A stretch of 64,000 bases of DNA from Pseudomonas sp. AOB-7 (GCF_003696305.1 NZ_RFFK01000004.1:62001-126000); one strand, 5' to 3'; positions 27,976 to 37,280 are shown, numbered from the stretch's first letter. Notes: generated by a model from the sequence alone, not told the origin. Translations and numbers: made by a program.

Positions 27976-29286
27976 TCAGCCGGCGCGTCGCGCCGGGCTC
28001 TGGTAGAGCCCGGCGAACAGCTGCGCCATGGCGTCCTCGCTCGGCTCCTCGGCGGCCTGCAGGCCCACCGCGCGGCTGACCAGCTGGTGGCTGCGCGGCA
28101 CCTGCAGATCGTCCGGAATCCGCGGGCCGTCGGCGACATAGGCTACCGGCAGATGCTGGCTTATAGCCAGACCTAAAGCCTCGCCCAGGCTGGCGGCTTC
28201 GTCCAGCTTGGTCAGTATGCAGCCTGCCAGGCCGCAGCGCTTGTAACTATGGTAGGCGGCCTTGAGCACTTGGCTCTGGCTGGTGGCCGCCAGGACCAGG
28301 TAATTCTTCGCCTGCAGGCCGCGCGCCGCCAGGCTCTCCAGCTGCAGGCGCAGCGCCGGGTCGTTGCCCGGCAGACCGGCGGTGTCGATCAGTACCACGC
28401 GTTTCTTCGCCAGTGGCGCCAGGGCCTGCAGCAGCGACTGGCCGGGGTCGACCTGGGTCACCGACACGCCGAGGATGCGGCCCAGGGTCTTGAGCTGCTC
28501 CTGCGCGCCGATGCGATAGCTGTCCATGCTGACCAGGGCGACCTGCTGCGCGCCGTGCTTAAGCACGTAACGGGCCGCCAGCTTGGCCAGGGTGGTGGTC
28601 TTGCCCATGCCGGCGGGGCCGACCAGGGCGATCACCCCACCCTCTTCCAGCGGCTCGATTTTCGGCGTCTTGATCGCGTGGGCCAGGTAGGCCAGCAGCA
28701 TGCGCCAGGCCTGGCGCGGCTCGGCGACGTCAGCGACCTTGTTCAGCAGCGCCTGCGACAGCTCGGCGGACAGGCCCATGCGCTGCAGCCGGCGCCAGAG
28801 GTTGGCCTGTTGCGGGCGGCGGGTCTGCAGCTGGCCCCAGGCGATGGAGCCGAGCTGCATTTCGATCAGTTCGCGCAGGCCGTGCAGTTCGAAGCGCATG
28901 GCGTCCAGCGCGCGCGGATCGACCGCAGGCTGCGCCGGCGCCGGCTCGGCCGGGCGCTGCGGCTTGACCGGGGTGGCCGGCAATTCCGGCGCCACCAGCG
29001 ACTCGTTGGCGAACAGCTGGCGATCCTTGCCGGCGTCCTGCTCGGCACGGGTGGCCAGTTCGGCCTGGGCGCTGGCGATGCGCGCCTGGGTCTTGCGCAG
29101 CTCGGCTTCCAGGGCCGGGTTCGGCCGTACCGGCGCCGGCGTCACCTGGTAGTCCAGCGCGGCGGTCAGCTCAACGCCGCCGGCCACCCGGCGATTGCCG
29201 ATGATCGCGGCATCGGCGCCCAGCTCGTCTCGCACCAGTTTCATGGCGGCCCGCATATCGGCGGCGAAGAAGCGTTTGACCTGCAT
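27976..29286 (-). CDS. flhF: Flagellar polar-placement GTPase FlhF
   Basis: FlhF is an SRP-type GTPase that sets the polar site of flagellar assembly. The 436-residue protein has the basic N-terminal start MQVKRFFAADMRAAMKLVRD, a variable Gln/Ala/Pro-rich segment, then the NG domain with G1 GPAGMGKTTTLAKLA, the DSYRIGAQEQLKTLG region, VVLIDTAGLPGNDP (G3) and TKLDEAASLGEAL (G4). It follows flhA by 11 bases. Confidence 0.95.
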   Translation of the reverse strand: MQVKRFFAADMRAAMKLVRDELGADAAIIGNRRVAGGVELTAALDYQVTPAPVRPNPALEAELRKTQARIASAQAELATRAEQDAGKDRQLFANESLVAPELPATPVKPQRPAEPAPAQPAVDPRALDAMRFELHGLRELIEMQLGSIAWGQLQTRRPQQANLWRRLQRMGLSAELSQALLNKVADVAEPRQAWRMLLAYLAHAIKTPKIEPLEEGGVIALVGPAGMGKTTTLAKLAARYVLKHGAQQVALVSMDSYRIGAQEQLKTLGRILGVSVTQVDPGQSLLQALAPLAKKRVVLIDTAGLPGNDPALRLQLESLAARGLQAKNYLVLAATSQSQVLKAAYHSYKRCGLAGCILTKLDEAASLGEALGLAISQHLPVAYVADGPRIPDDLQVPRSHQLVSRAVGLQAAEEPSEDAMAQLFAGLYQSPARRAG

Positions 29287-29297
29287 GACCCTTTACC

Positions 29298-31427
29298 TCA
29301 GTTCTGGCCCACAGTGGCGACTATGGTGACCTGCTTGTTGTCCGGAATTTCCTGGTAGGCCAGCACGTGCATGCTGGAGACCGCCAACCGCGCGAAGCGC
29401 GACAACATCGCCCGAATCGGCCCGGCCACCAGCAGGATCACCGGCTTGCCGAGCATTTCCTGGCGCTGCGCCGCTTCCACCAGGGAACGCTGCAGCTTCT
29501 CGGCCATGCCCGGTTCGAGGAGGATGCCATCCTCGCTGCCCTGACCGGCCTTCTGCAGGCTATTGAGCAATATCTGTTCCAACCTGGGCTCGAGGGTGAT
29601 CACAGGCAGCTCCGGCTCTAGTCCCACGATGCTTTGCACGATGGCGCGGGCCAGCGACACACGAACGGCGGCGACCATCGCGGCGGGATCTTGACTCTTC
29701 GGCGCGACGTTGGCGATCGCCTCGGCGATGGTGCGGATGTCGCGCACTGGTACCTGCTCCTGCAGCAGCGCCTGCAGCACCTTGAGCAGGGTCGACAGCG
29801 ACACCAGCCCCGGCACCAGTTCCTCGGCCAGCTTCGGCGAGCTCTTGGCCAGCAGCTGCATGAGCTGCTGCACTTCCTCGTGTCCCAGCAGCTCGTGGGC
29901 GTGCTTGTGCAGGATCTGGTTGAGGTGGGTGGCGACCACGGTGCTGGCGTCGACCACGGTATAGCCCAGCGACTGCGCCTGGTCGCGCTGGCTGGGGTCG
30001 ATCCACACCGCCTCCAGGCCGAACGCCGGATCCTTGGCGGCGATGCCGTTGAGCGGGCCGAACACCTGGCCGGGGTTGATCGCCAGCTCGCGGTCCGGGT
30101 AGACCTCGGCCTCGGCCACGCTGACGCCCATCAGGGTCAAGCGGTAGGCGTTGGGCGCCAGGTCGAGGTTGTCGCGGATATGCACCGAGGGCATGAGAAA
30201 GCCCATCTCCTGCGACAGCTTCTTGCGCACCCCCTTGATCCGCGCCAGCAGCTGCCCCCCCTGGTTGCGATCGACCAGCGGAATCAGCCGGTAACCCACC
30301 TCCAGGCCGACCATGTCCACCGGAGTGACGTCGTCCCAGCCCAGTTCCTTGACCTCCTGCGCCTTCTGCGCCGGCAGCAGCTCCTGCTGGCGCTGCACTT
30401 CCCTGACCTCCTCTTCCTTGGTCTTGCGCTGCTTGTTGGCGATCCAGTAGGCGGCGCCGGCGGCCACCAGGCCCAGGCTGATAAAGGAGAAATGCGGCAT
30501 GCCGGGCACCAGGCCCATGGTGATCATGATCGCCGCCGCCACCGCCAGCGCGCGCGGCGAAGCGAACATCTGCCGATTGACCTGGGCGCCCATGTCCTCG
30601 GAGGTGGACACCCGGGTCACCATCACCGCGGCGGCGGTGGACAGCAGCAGGGAGGGAATCTGCGCCACCAGGCCGTCGCCGATGGTCAGCAGGGTGTAGA
30701 CCTTGCCCGCCTCGGCGAACGGCAGGCCGTGCTGCAGCACGCCGATGGCGATACCGCCGATCAGGTTGATGAACAGAATCAGCAGGCCGGCGATGGCGTC
30801 GCCGCGGACGAACTTGCTGGCACCGTCCATCGAGCCGTAGAAATCGGCCTCCTGGGCCACCTCGCTGCGGCGCTTCTTGGCCTCGGCCTGATCGATCAGG
30901 CCGGCGTTGAGGTCGGCGTCGATGGCCATCTGCTTGCCGGGCATGGCGTCCAGGGTGAAACGCGCGCTGACCTCGGAGATGCGCCCGGCGCCCTTGGTGA
31001 CCACCACGAAGTTGATGATCATGAGGATGGCGAACACCACAATACCGACCACGTAGTTGCCGCCGATCACCACCTCGCCGAAGGCCTGGATCACCTGCCC
31101 CGCAGCGCCGTGGCCCTCGTGGCCGTTGAGCAGCACCACGCGGGTCGAGGCGACGTTCAGCGCCAGACGCAGCAGGGTGGCCGCCAGCAGGATGGTGGGG
31201 AAGACGGCGAAATCCAGCGGTCGCAGGGCGTAAATGCTGACCAGCAAGACGACGATGGACAGGGCGATGCTGAAGGTGAACAGCACGTCGAGCAGAAAGG
31301 GCGGGATCGGCAGCATGACCATGCCGAGCATGACCAGCAGCAGCAGCGGGATACCCAGGTTGCCGTGGCGCAGACCCGCCAGGTTGCTGCGTACCTCTCC
31401 AATGATTTGTGCGCGATCTACTGCCAC
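29298..31427 (-). CDS. flhA: Flagellar export gate protein FlhA
   Basis: FlhA is the export-gate subunit of the flagellar type III system. It has 709 residues: eight N-terminal membrane spans, the conserved FHIPEP-like cytoplasmic loop (GRISEVSARFTLDAMPGKQM) and a large cytoplasmic domain that docks substrates and chaperones (VGLEVGYRLIPLVDRNQGG, then IAEAIANVAPKSQD). A sigma-54 site lies about 60 bases upstream. Confidence 0.96.
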   Translation of the reverse strand: MAVDRAQIIGEVRSNLAGLRHGNLGIPLLLLVMLGMVMLPIPPFLLDVLFTFSIALSIVVLLVSIYALRPLDFAVFPTILLAATLLRLALNVASTRVVLLNGHEGHGAAGQVIQAFGEVVIGGNYVVGIVVFAILMIINFVVVTKGAGRISEVSARFTLDAMPGKQMAIDADLNAGLIDQAEAKKRRSEVAQEADFYGSMDGASKFVRGDAIAGLLILFINLIGGIAIGVLQHGLPFAEAGKVYTLLTIGDGLVAQIPSLLLSTAAAVMVTRVSTSEDMGAQVNRQMFASPRALAVAAAIMITMGLVPGMPHFSFISLGLVAAGAAYWIANKQRKTKEEEVREVQRQQELLPAQKAQEVKELGWDDVTPVDMVGLEVGYRLIPLVDRNQGGQLLARIKGVRKKLSQEMGFLMPSVHIRDNLDLAPNAYRLTLMGVSVAEAEVYPDRELAINPGQVFGPLNGIAAKDPAFGLEAVWIDPSQRDQAQSLGYTVVDASTVVATHLNQILHKHAHELLGHEEVQQLMQLLAKSSPKLAEELVPGLVSLSTLLKVLQALLQEQVPVRDIRTIAEAIANVAPKSQDPAAMVAAVRVSLARAIVQSIVGLEPELPVITLEPRLEQILLNSLQKAGQGSEDGILLEPGMAEKLQRSLVEAAQRQEMLGKPVILLVAGPIRAMLSRFARLAVSSMHVLAYQEIPDNKQVTIVATVGQN

Positions 31428-31485
31428 GTCCCTACCCCAGCCGATTCAATCTTTTGACGCGAAACTGCGCCCTGCTGGGGTAATG

Positions 31486-31500
31486 GCAAGAAGCGTTCCA
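31486..31500 (-). promoter_or_regulatory. Sigma-54 promoter of flhA
   Basis: The minus strand reads TGGAACGCTTCTTGC, with GG and GC ten bases apart as sigma-54 requires. It lies about 60 bases before the flhA ATG. FleQ-dependent expression is expected from known Pseudomonas biology. Confidence 0.65.
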
Positions 31501-31527
31501 GAAAGGTAGCGGCAAGCTACAAGCACG

Positions 31528-31616
31528 TAGGTTGGGTTGAGGAGCGCAGCGACGAAGCCCAACGCTTCCCGCACACCAATTCTGCTTCTGTTGGGCTTCG
31601 CTGCGCTCAGCCCAAC
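31528..31616. repeat. Long inverted repeat between flhA and flhB
   Basis: The left part GTTGGGTTGAGGAGCGCAGC (from 31531), ending in GAAGCCCAAC, and the right part GTTGGGCTTCGCTGCGCTCA (from 31590), ending in GCCCAAC, form an imperfect stem-loop of about 86 bases. The left part can also fold on itself. It looks like a dispersed Pseudomonas intergenic element. It lies between the flhA sigma-54 site and the end of flhB and may insulate the two transcripts. Confidence 0.75.
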
Positions 31617-31632
31617 CAGGGGTCCACCCGCT

Positions 31633-32769
31633 TTATTCGTCGCGGCACAGGTCCGGCGGGATCGGCAGGTCGGGCAACGGCCCCGGGCGCTTGCCCTTGC
31701 CGGCCTGGTACTGGCGCAGCTGGTAGACGTAGGCCAGCACCTGAGCCACCGCCAGGTACAGGCCGGCAGGAATTTCCTGCTCCAGCTCGGTGGAGTAGTA
31801 CACCGCCCGCGCCAGCGCCGGCGACTCCAGCAGCATGACCCGGTGCTCCTGGGCGATCTCGCGGATCTTCAGCGCCAGGAAGTCGCCGCCCTTGGCCAGC
31901 AGCACCGGCGCGCCGCCCTTGTCCGGGTCGTATTTCAGCGCCACGGCGAAGTGGGTCGGGTTGGTGATCACCACGTCGGCCTGCGGCACCGCCTGCATCA
32001 TGCGCCGCTCGGCCATCTCGCGCTGCAGCTGGCGGATGCGCCCCTTAACCTCGGGCTTGCCCTCGGTGTCCTTGTACTCGTCGCGTACCTCCTGCTTGGT
32101 CATCTTCAGCTTCTGCTTGTGACTCCACAGCTGGAACGGCACATCCACCGCGGCGATCAGGATCAGCCCGCAGGACAGCCACAGCGCGCTCCAGCCGACG
32201 ACCTTGAGGCTGTGCAGGATGGCCGGCTCGAGCGGCTCGTTGGCGATGGCCAGCAGGTCGTCCTGATCCACCGCCAGCACCACCAGCGCCACCGCCAGGA
32301 TCACCAGGAACTTGGCCAGCGCCTTGACCAGCTCCACCAGCGCCTGCACCGAGAACATCCGCTTGAGCCCGGCCAGCGGGTTCATCCGGCTGGCCTTGGG
32401 CTGCAACGCCTCGGCGGAGAACAGCCAGCCGCCGAGGGCGATGGGGCCGATCACCGAGGCGATCAGCAGGGCGATGAAGAACGGCTGCAAGGCCAGCAGC
32501 GCATGCTTGCCGGAGGCCAGCAGGTACTGCGCCATGCTGCCTTCGCTCATCAGCACCTCGCGCGGCAGGCTGAAGTTGCCGCGCATCAGGTCGAGCATCA
32601 CGTTGCCCATGTAGGCGCCGAAGACGATCAGCGCCACGGTGCCGGTGAGGGTCACCGCCAGGGTGTTGAGCTCCTTGGAGCGGGCGATCTGGCCCTTCTT
32701 GCGCGACTCTTCGAGCCGCTTACTGGTGGGTTCCTCGCTTTTGTCGGCGCCGCTTTCGCTCTCGGCCAT
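31633..32769 (-). CDS. flhB: Flagellar export switch protein FlhB
   Basis: FlhB sits in the export gate and changes substrate class from rod/hook to filament after self-cleavage. The 378-residue protein has four membrane spans and a cytoplasmic domain with the autocleavage site NPTH (residues 270-273). The charged N-terminus (KRLEESRKKGQIARSKEL) is typical. It is the last gene of the fliL-flhB operon; fliR ends 9 bases before it. Confidence 0.96.
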   Translation of the reverse strand: MAESESGADKSEEPTSKRLEESRKKGQIARSKELNTLAVTLTGTVALIVFGAYMGNVMLDLMRGNFSLPREVLMSEGSMAQYLLASGKHALLALQPFFIALLIASVIGPIALGGWLFSAEALQPKASRMNPLAGLKRMFSVQALVELVKALAKFLVILAVALVVLAVDQDDLLAIANEPLEPAILHSLKVVGWSALWLSCGLILIAAVDVPFQLWSHKQKLKMTKQEVRDEYKDTEGKPEVKGRIRQLQREMAERRMMQAVPQADVVITNPTHFAVALKYDPDKGGAPVLLAKGGDFLALKIREIAQEHRVMLLESPALARAVYYSTELEQEIPAGLYLAVAQVLAYVYQLRQYQAGKGKRPGPLPDLPIPPDLCRDE

Positions 32770-32778
32770 GGCCTCTCC

Positions 32779-33555
32779 TCAACGCACCTGGGCGAATTCG
32801 CCCAGCTGCTGCAGGGCCTCGCTGGCCAGCGCCTGGAACAGGCTGCCGAAATCGGACAGGCCGACCCAGAAGATCACCAGGCCCAGGGCCAGGGTCAGCG
32901 GAAAGCCGATGGAAAAGATGTTCAGCTGCGGCGCGGCGCGGGTCATCACGCCGAAGGCCAGGTTGATGATCAACAGCGCGGTGACCACCGGCAGGGTCAG
33001 CAGCAGGCCGGCGCCGATCACCCAGCCGAGCTTGCCGGCCAGCTCCCAGTAGTGATTGACCATCAAGCCCTGCCCCGACGGCAGGGTGACGAAGCTTTCC
33101 GCCAGGATCTCCAGCACCACCAGGTGGCCGTTGATCGCCAGAAACAGCAGGGTCACCAGCATCAGCATGAACTGGCCGAGCACCGGCACCGAGACGCCGT
33201 TGGTCGGGTCGACCATGGAGGCGAAGCCCAGGCCCATCTGCATGGCGATGATCTGCCCGGCCACGGCGAACAGGTGGAAGAACAGCTGCAGGACGAAGCC
33301 GAACATGGCGCCGATCAGCACCTGCTCGGCGATCAGCAGCAGGCTGCGCAGGCTCAGCGCATCGACCTGCGGCAGCGGCGGCAGGGTCGGCACCAGCAGC
33401 ACGCTGACCGCCAGGGCCAGGTACAGGCGCACGCGCATCGGCACCAGCTGGGTACCGATGATCGGCATGACCATGAACATGGCGGCGATGCGAAACAGCG
33501 GCAGGAGGAACTGGCCGACCCAGCCGCCGATCTGTTCGTTGCTCAGCTCCAGCAT
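32779..33555 (-). CDS. fliR: Flagellar export gate protein FliR
   Basis: FliR is part of the FliPQR export-gate core. The 258-residue, strongly hydrophobic protein has about six spans and starts MLELSNEQIGGWVGQFLLPL. The frame is open further upstream into a repeat-like gap, but that sequence is not FliR. Conserved QMGLGFASMVDPTNG is present. A 151-base gap separates it from fliQ, unusual for this operon. Confidence 0.95.
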   Translation of the reverse strand: MLELSNEQIGGWVGQFLLPLFRIAAMFMVMPIIGTQLVPMRVRLYLALAVSVLLVPTLPPLPQVDALSLRSLLLIAEQVLIGAMFGFVLQLFFHLFAVAGQIIAMQMGLGFASMVDPTNGVSVPVLGQFMLMLVTLLFLAINGHLVVLEILAESFVTLPSGQGLMVNHYWELAGKLGWVIGAGLLLTLPVVTALLIINLAFGVMTRAAPQLNIFSIGFPLTLALGLVIFWVGLSDFGSLFQALASEALQQLGEFAQVR

Positions 33556-33706
33556 TCGCGCCTCAGAGCACGTGCAGAAAACGTCGCGAGCGAAGGCAGG
33601 TCGCGTTTCGCCTGCGCGCAGCAGGCGCAGTGTATTGGAATACATGAGCATTGTGAGCACAGCCGAAGCGCGAGATGCCGAGCGCAGTAGATTTACTCAT
33701 GAGCTC
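33556..33706. other. Structured insert between fliR and fliQ
   Basis: No gene is seen. The stretch holds a stem CGCCTGC/GCAGGCG (33609-33615 with 33621-33627) and a palindrome TGTATT-GG-AATACA (33631-33644), followed by GAGC- and GCGAG-rich repeats. fliQ and fliR usually nearly touch, so this looks like an inserted dispersed repeat. It would be in the transcript and could affect fliR-flhB levels. Confidence 0.55.
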
Positions 33707-33976
33707 TCAACCGATCAGGTAGGGAATGTTCTGAATCAGGGTCTGGGTGTACTCCATCAGCTGGCGTACCAGCCAGGGCCCGGCCCAGATCAGGGTCAGC
33801 AGCATCACGATCAGACGCGGCAGGAAGCTCAGGGTCTGTTCGTTGATCTGCGTGGCGGCCTGGAACATCGCCACGATCAGGCCGACCACCAGGCTCGGCA
33901 CCACCGCCAGGCCGACGATCAGCACGATCAGCCAGAGCGCTTCGCGAAACAGGTCTACCGCGATCTCGGGAGTCAT
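33707..33976 (-). CDS. fliQ: Flagellar export gate protein FliQ
   Basis: FliQ is a small export-gate component present in several copies around FliP/FliR. The 89-residue product forms two long membrane helices (LWLIVLIVGLAVVPSLVVGL is part of the first) joined by the conserved loop FQAATQINEQTLSFLPR. It follows fliP by 10 bases. Confidence 0.96.
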   Translation of the reverse strand: MTPEIAVDLFREALWLIVLIVGLAVVPSLVVGLIVAMFQAATQINEQTLSFLPRLIVMLLTLIWAGPWLVRQLMEYTQTLIQNIPYLIG

Positions 33977-33986
33977 CAGAGCCTCG

Positions 33987-34772
33987 CTACAGGGTGCCGA
34001 AACTGGCCGCCAGGGTGCCCATGATCAGCGCCCAGCCGTCGACCAGGACGAACAGCATGATCTTGAACGGCAGCGAGATGATCAAAGGCGACAGCATCAT
34101 CATGCCCATGGCCATGAGGATACTGGCCACCACCATGTCGATGATCAAAAACGGGATGAAGATCATGAAGCCGATCTGGAATGCGGTCTTCAGCTCGGAG
34201 GTGACGAAGGCCGGCACCAGGATGGTCAGCGGCACGTCCTCGACGCCATTGAGGTCGGTGCGCTTGGACAGGCGCACGAACAGCTCCAGGTCGCTCTCGC
34301 GGGTCTGCGCCAGCATGAAGTCGCGGATCGGCCCCTCGGCCCGGGTCAGCGCCTCCTGGGCGACGATCTCCTCGTTGAGGTAGGGCTGCAGCGCGTCGCG
34401 GTTAATCCGGTCGAATACCGGCGCCATGATGAACAGGGTGAGAAACAGCGCCAGGCCGACCAGGATCTGGTTCGACGGCGTCTGCTGCAGACCCAGCGCC
34501 TGGCGCAGGATGGAGAACACGATGATGATGCGGGTGAAGCTGGTCATCAGCATGACGAACGCCGGGATGAAGCTCAGCGCGGTCATGATCAGCAGGATCT
34601 GCAGGCTGACCGAATACTCCTGCTGGCCCTCGGCGTCGGTGGACAGGGTGATGGCCGGGATCGACAGCGGGTTGCCGCCCTGCTGGATCAGCGAACTGCC
34701 GAGCGGCGGATCTTCGGCGTAGGCCAACGAGGCGCCCAGGCTCAGCAGCAGCACCAGCAACAAACGCAACAT
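33987..34772 (-). CDS. fliP: Flagellar export gate protein FliP
   Basis: FliP is the main pore-forming subunit of the export gate. The 261-residue precursor has a cleavable signal peptide ([17 protein letters not shown]), as known for FliP. Four spans with the signature [23 protein letters not shown] segment and [17 protein letters not shown] follow. Its ATG shares one base with the fliO stop (TGATG). Confidence 0.96.
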   Translation of the reverse strand: MLRLLLVLLLSLGASLAYAEDPPLGSSLIQQGGNPLSIPAITLSTDAEGQQEYSVSLQILLIMTALSFIPAFVMLMTSFTRIIIVFSILRQALGLQQTPSNQILVGLALFLTLFIMAPVFDRINRDALQPYLNEEIVAQEALTRAEGPIRDFMLAQTRESDLELFVRLSKRTDLNGVEDVPLTILVPAFVTSELKTAFQIGFMIFIPFLIIDMVVASILMAMGMMMLSPLIISLPFKIMLFVLVDGWALIMGTLAASFGTL

Positions 34773-35203
34773 CAGGATTTGTCCTTCTGATCCTTGCCCA
34801 GCAGCTCCATCAGGCGCTGGGCGAACTCCGGCGTGGCCGGCTCGGCGTCGGCCAGGTGCACCGGCTCCTTGAGCACGTGCAACGGGGTGATGCGCCCGGC
34901 GGACAGGCCGAGCAGGATCTGCTCGTTGCCCACCTGCACCAGCACCAGGCGGTCGCGCGGACCGAGCGACTGACTGGCCAGCAGCTTGATCACCTGGCCG
35001 CCGCGCGGCGCCAGTTGCTGCACCCGGCGCAGCAGCCAGGCGAGCAGGAAGATCAGGCCGATCACCAGCAGCAGGCCGAGCAGCAACTGGCCGAGCTGGC
35101 CGGCCATATCGCTGCCGGCCAGCGGCGTCGTCGCCTGGCCGGCGGGCTCGGCGGCCAGGGCAGCCATGGGCAGGGCCAACGGCAGGACGAGGAATCGATT
35201 CAT
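34772..35203 (-). CDS. fliO: Flagellar assembly protein FliO
   Basis: FliO assists assembly of the FliP ring. The 143-residue protein has an N-terminal signal-like segment, a membrane helix ([20 protein letters not shown]), and a conserved cytoplasmic domain ([20 protein letters not shown], then [14 protein letters not shown]). It is coupled to fliP and starts 2 bases after the fliN stop. Confidence 0.93.
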   Translation of the reverse strand: MNRFLVLPLALPMAALAAEPAGQATTPLAGSDMAGQLGQLLLGLLLVIGLIFLLAWLLRRVQQLAPRGGQVIKLLASQSLGPRDRLVLVQVGNEQILLGLSAGRITPLHVLKEPVHLADAEPATPEFAQRLMELLGKDQKDKS

Positions 35204-35205
35204 GG

Positions 35206-35673
35206 TCAGCGCAGCTTCTTGATGCGTTCGCTGGGGCTGATCACGTCGGTCAGGCGGATGCCGAACTTCTCGTTGACCACCACCACCTCGCCGTGGGCGA
35301 TCAGGGTGCCGTTGACCAGCACGTCGAGCGGCTCGCCGGCCAGGCGGTCGAGCTCGATCACCGAGCCCTGATTGAGCTGCAGCAGGTTGCGGATGGTGAT
35401 GTCGGTATTGCCCACTTCCATGGAGATCGACACCGGAATATCCAGGATCACGTCCAGGTTGGGCCCTTCCAGACCGACCGGCAGATTGCTGGAGGGCGGC
35501 GCGCTGCCGAATTCCTCCATTGGCGCGCGCGGCGCCGCAGGCTGAGCGGCGCCCTGCGCCGCCAGCATGGCGTCGATGTCGTCCTGACCGGCATCGCCGG
35601 CCTCGGCCAGCGCCGCGGCCCACTCGTCGGCCAGCGCCTGCTCCTCGGGGCTGGTGTTCTCTTCAGTTGCCAT
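35206..35673 (-). CDS. fliN: Flagellar switch protein FliN
   Basis: FliN forms the C-ring base and binds CheY and the export ATPase regulator FliH. The 155-residue protein has a C-terminal SpoA domain: [20 protein letters not shown], then [20 protein letters not shown] and [14 protein letters not shown]. Residues 29-37 in the acidic N-terminal part read GQDDIDAML, close to the CheY-binding N-terminus of FliM. Confidence 0.96.
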   Translation of the reverse strand: MATEENTSPEEQALADEWAAALAEAGDAGQDDIDAMLAAQGAAQPAAPRAPMEEFGSAPPSSNLPVGLEGPNLDVILDIPVSISMEVGNTDITIRNLLQLNQGSVIELDRLAGEPLDVLVNGTLIAHGEVVVVNEKFGIRLTDVISPSERIKKLR

Positions 35674-35712
35674 CGTCTTTCCTCGCCTGGCTCAATGGGG
35701 TTGCCAGCGCCG

Positions 35713-36684
35713 TCAGCGCTGACGTTCGATCGGCTCGAGCACCTGCAGGGCCAGATTGCCCTTGTGTGCGCCGAGCTTGACCTTGAAAGTCGGCACGCCG
35801 TTGGCGCGCATGATCACGTTGTCCGGCAGCTCCACCGGGATCACGTCGCCCGGCTGCATGTGCAGGATGTCGCGCAGCTTGAGCTGGCGCCGCGCCACGG
35901 TGGCGGCCAGCGGCACGCTGACGTCGAGGATGTCCTCGCGCAGGGCCTTGATCCAGCGCTCGTCCTGGTCGTCGACGTCGGACTGAAAGCCGGCGTCGAG
36001 CATCTCGCGGATCGGCTCGATCATCGAATAGGGCATGGTGATGTGCAGGTCGCCGCCGCCGCCGTCCAGCTCGATATGGAAGGTGGACACCACGATGACT
36101 TCACTCGGGCTGACGATATTGGCCAGCGCCGGGTTGACCTCCGAGTTGACGTACTCGAAGTTGATGTCCATCACCGCGTGCCAGGCCTCGCGCAGGTCGA
36201 CGAAGGCCTGGTCGAGCACCATGCGCACCACACGCAGCTCGGTGGGGGTGAACTCGCGGCCCTCGATCTTGGCGTGACGGCCGTCGCCGCCGAAGAAGTT
36301 GTCCACCAGCTTGAACACCAGCTTGGCGTCGAGGATGAACAGGCCGGTGCCGCGCAATGGCTTCATCTTCACCAGGTTGAGGCTGGTCGGCACGTAAAGC
36401 GAATGCACGTACTCGCCGAACTTCATCACCTGCACGCCACCGACCGCCACGTCCGCCGAGCGGCGCAGCAGGTTGAACATGCTGATGCGGGTGTAGCGGG
36501 CGAAGCGTTCGTTGATCATCTCCAGGGTCGGCATGCGCCCGCGGACGATGCGATCCTGGCTGGTCAGGTCGTATTGCTTGACGCTGCCCGGTTCGGCGGC
36601 GTCCTCGGTATCGACCAGGCCGTCGTCGACGCCATGCAGCAGCGCGTCGATCTCGTCCTGGGACAGCAAGTCTTGCACGGCCAT
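35713..36684 (-). CDS. fliM: Flagellar switch protein FliM
   Basis: FliM binds CheY-P and sets rotation direction in the C-ring. The 323-residue protein begins with the CheY-binding peptide LLSQDEIDALLHGV (residues 6-19), followed by the middle CheC-like domain (RISMFNLLRRSADV, then GTGLFILDAKLVFKLVDNFFGG) and a C-terminal SpoA domain. It lies 12 bases after fliL. Confidence 0.97.
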   Translation of the reverse strand: MAVQDLLSQDEIDALLHGVDDGLVDTEDAAEPGSVKQYDLTSQDRIVRGRMPTLEMINERFARYTRISMFNLLRRSADVAVGGVQVMKFGEYVHSLYVPTSLNLVKMKPLRGTGLFILDAKLVFKLVDNFFGGDGRHAKIEGREFTPTELRVVRMVLDQAFVDLREAWHAVMDINFEYVNSEVNPALANIVSPSEVIVVSTFHIELDGGGGDLHITMPYSMIEPIREMLDAGFQSDVDDQDERWIKALREDILDVSVPLAATVARRQLKLRDILHMQPGDVIPVELPDNVIMRANGVPTFKVKLGAHKGNLALQVLEPIERQR

Positions 36685-36696
36685 GTTCGCTCCCGG

Positions 36697-37215
36697 CTAC
36701 TGCAATACGAAGTTGGTGAACAGCACCTGCTCGACCACGGTGCCGCCGGTTTCCTGCTGGGCCAGTTCCTGCACGCTGGCCAGCGCCTGCTGCAACAGCA
36801 TCTCCTTGCCCAGTGCGCTCTGCAGGGCGGCGAAATCCTGGCCGGCGAGCAGCATCACCAGGCGGTTGCGCAGCACCGGCATGTGCACCTTGAGCTTGTC
36901 CAGGCCGGCGGCGTCGCGGCTCATCAGGGCCATGCTGACCTGCAGGTAGCGGGTACGTCCCTGGTAGTTGAAATTGACCACGAAGGCCGGCATCAGCTCC
37001 TGGTACAGCGCCGCCTGGCGCACCGGCGCCGCGCTGGCGGACGCCGCCGCGGGTTCGGCATCCGCGGCCTTGTCGCCCTTGCTGAGGACGAACCAGGTGC
37101 CACCGATGGACAGGCCAACGGCCAGCAACAGGGCCAGCACTATCAATACGATGAGCTTCAGCTTGCCCTTGCCGGCCCCCTGGTCGTCGCCGGTCGCCGT
37201 GTCTTTCTTAGCCAT
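36697..37215 (-). CDS. fliL: Flagellar basal-body protein FliL
   Basis: FliL surrounds and supports the stators. The 172-residue protein has one membrane helix near the N-terminus (LIVLIVLALLLAVGLSIGGTW) and a periplasmic domain ending VEQVLFTNFVLQ. It is the first gene of the fliLMNOPQR-flhB operon, with a sigma-54 site 50-65 bases upstream. Confidence 0.95.
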   Translation of the reverse strand: MAKKDTATGDDQGAGKGKLKLIVLIVLALLLAVGLSIGGTWFVLSKGDKAADAEPAAASASAAPVRQAALYQELMPAFVVNFNYQGRTRYLQVSMALMSRDAAGLDKLKVHMPVLRNRLVMLLAGQDFAALQSALGKEMLLQQALASVQELAQQETGGTVVEQVLFTNFVLQ

Positions 37216-37264
37216 GCCAATAATCCGTCACTGTCGGAGTTCTTTCCGCTTTCAGGGGGTTGAG

Positions 37265-37280
37265 AGCAAGTGTTATGCCA
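37265..37280 (-). promoter_or_regulatory. Sigma-54 promoter of the fliL operon
   Basis: The minus strand reads TGGCATAACACTTGCT, a near-consensus -24/-12 element (TGGCAC-N5-TTGC) with exact GG-N10-GC spacing. It lies in the fliK-fliL gap (37216-37422), which otherwise holds only short GC-rich repeats. FleQ control is expected from Pseudomonas biology. Confidence 0.8.
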
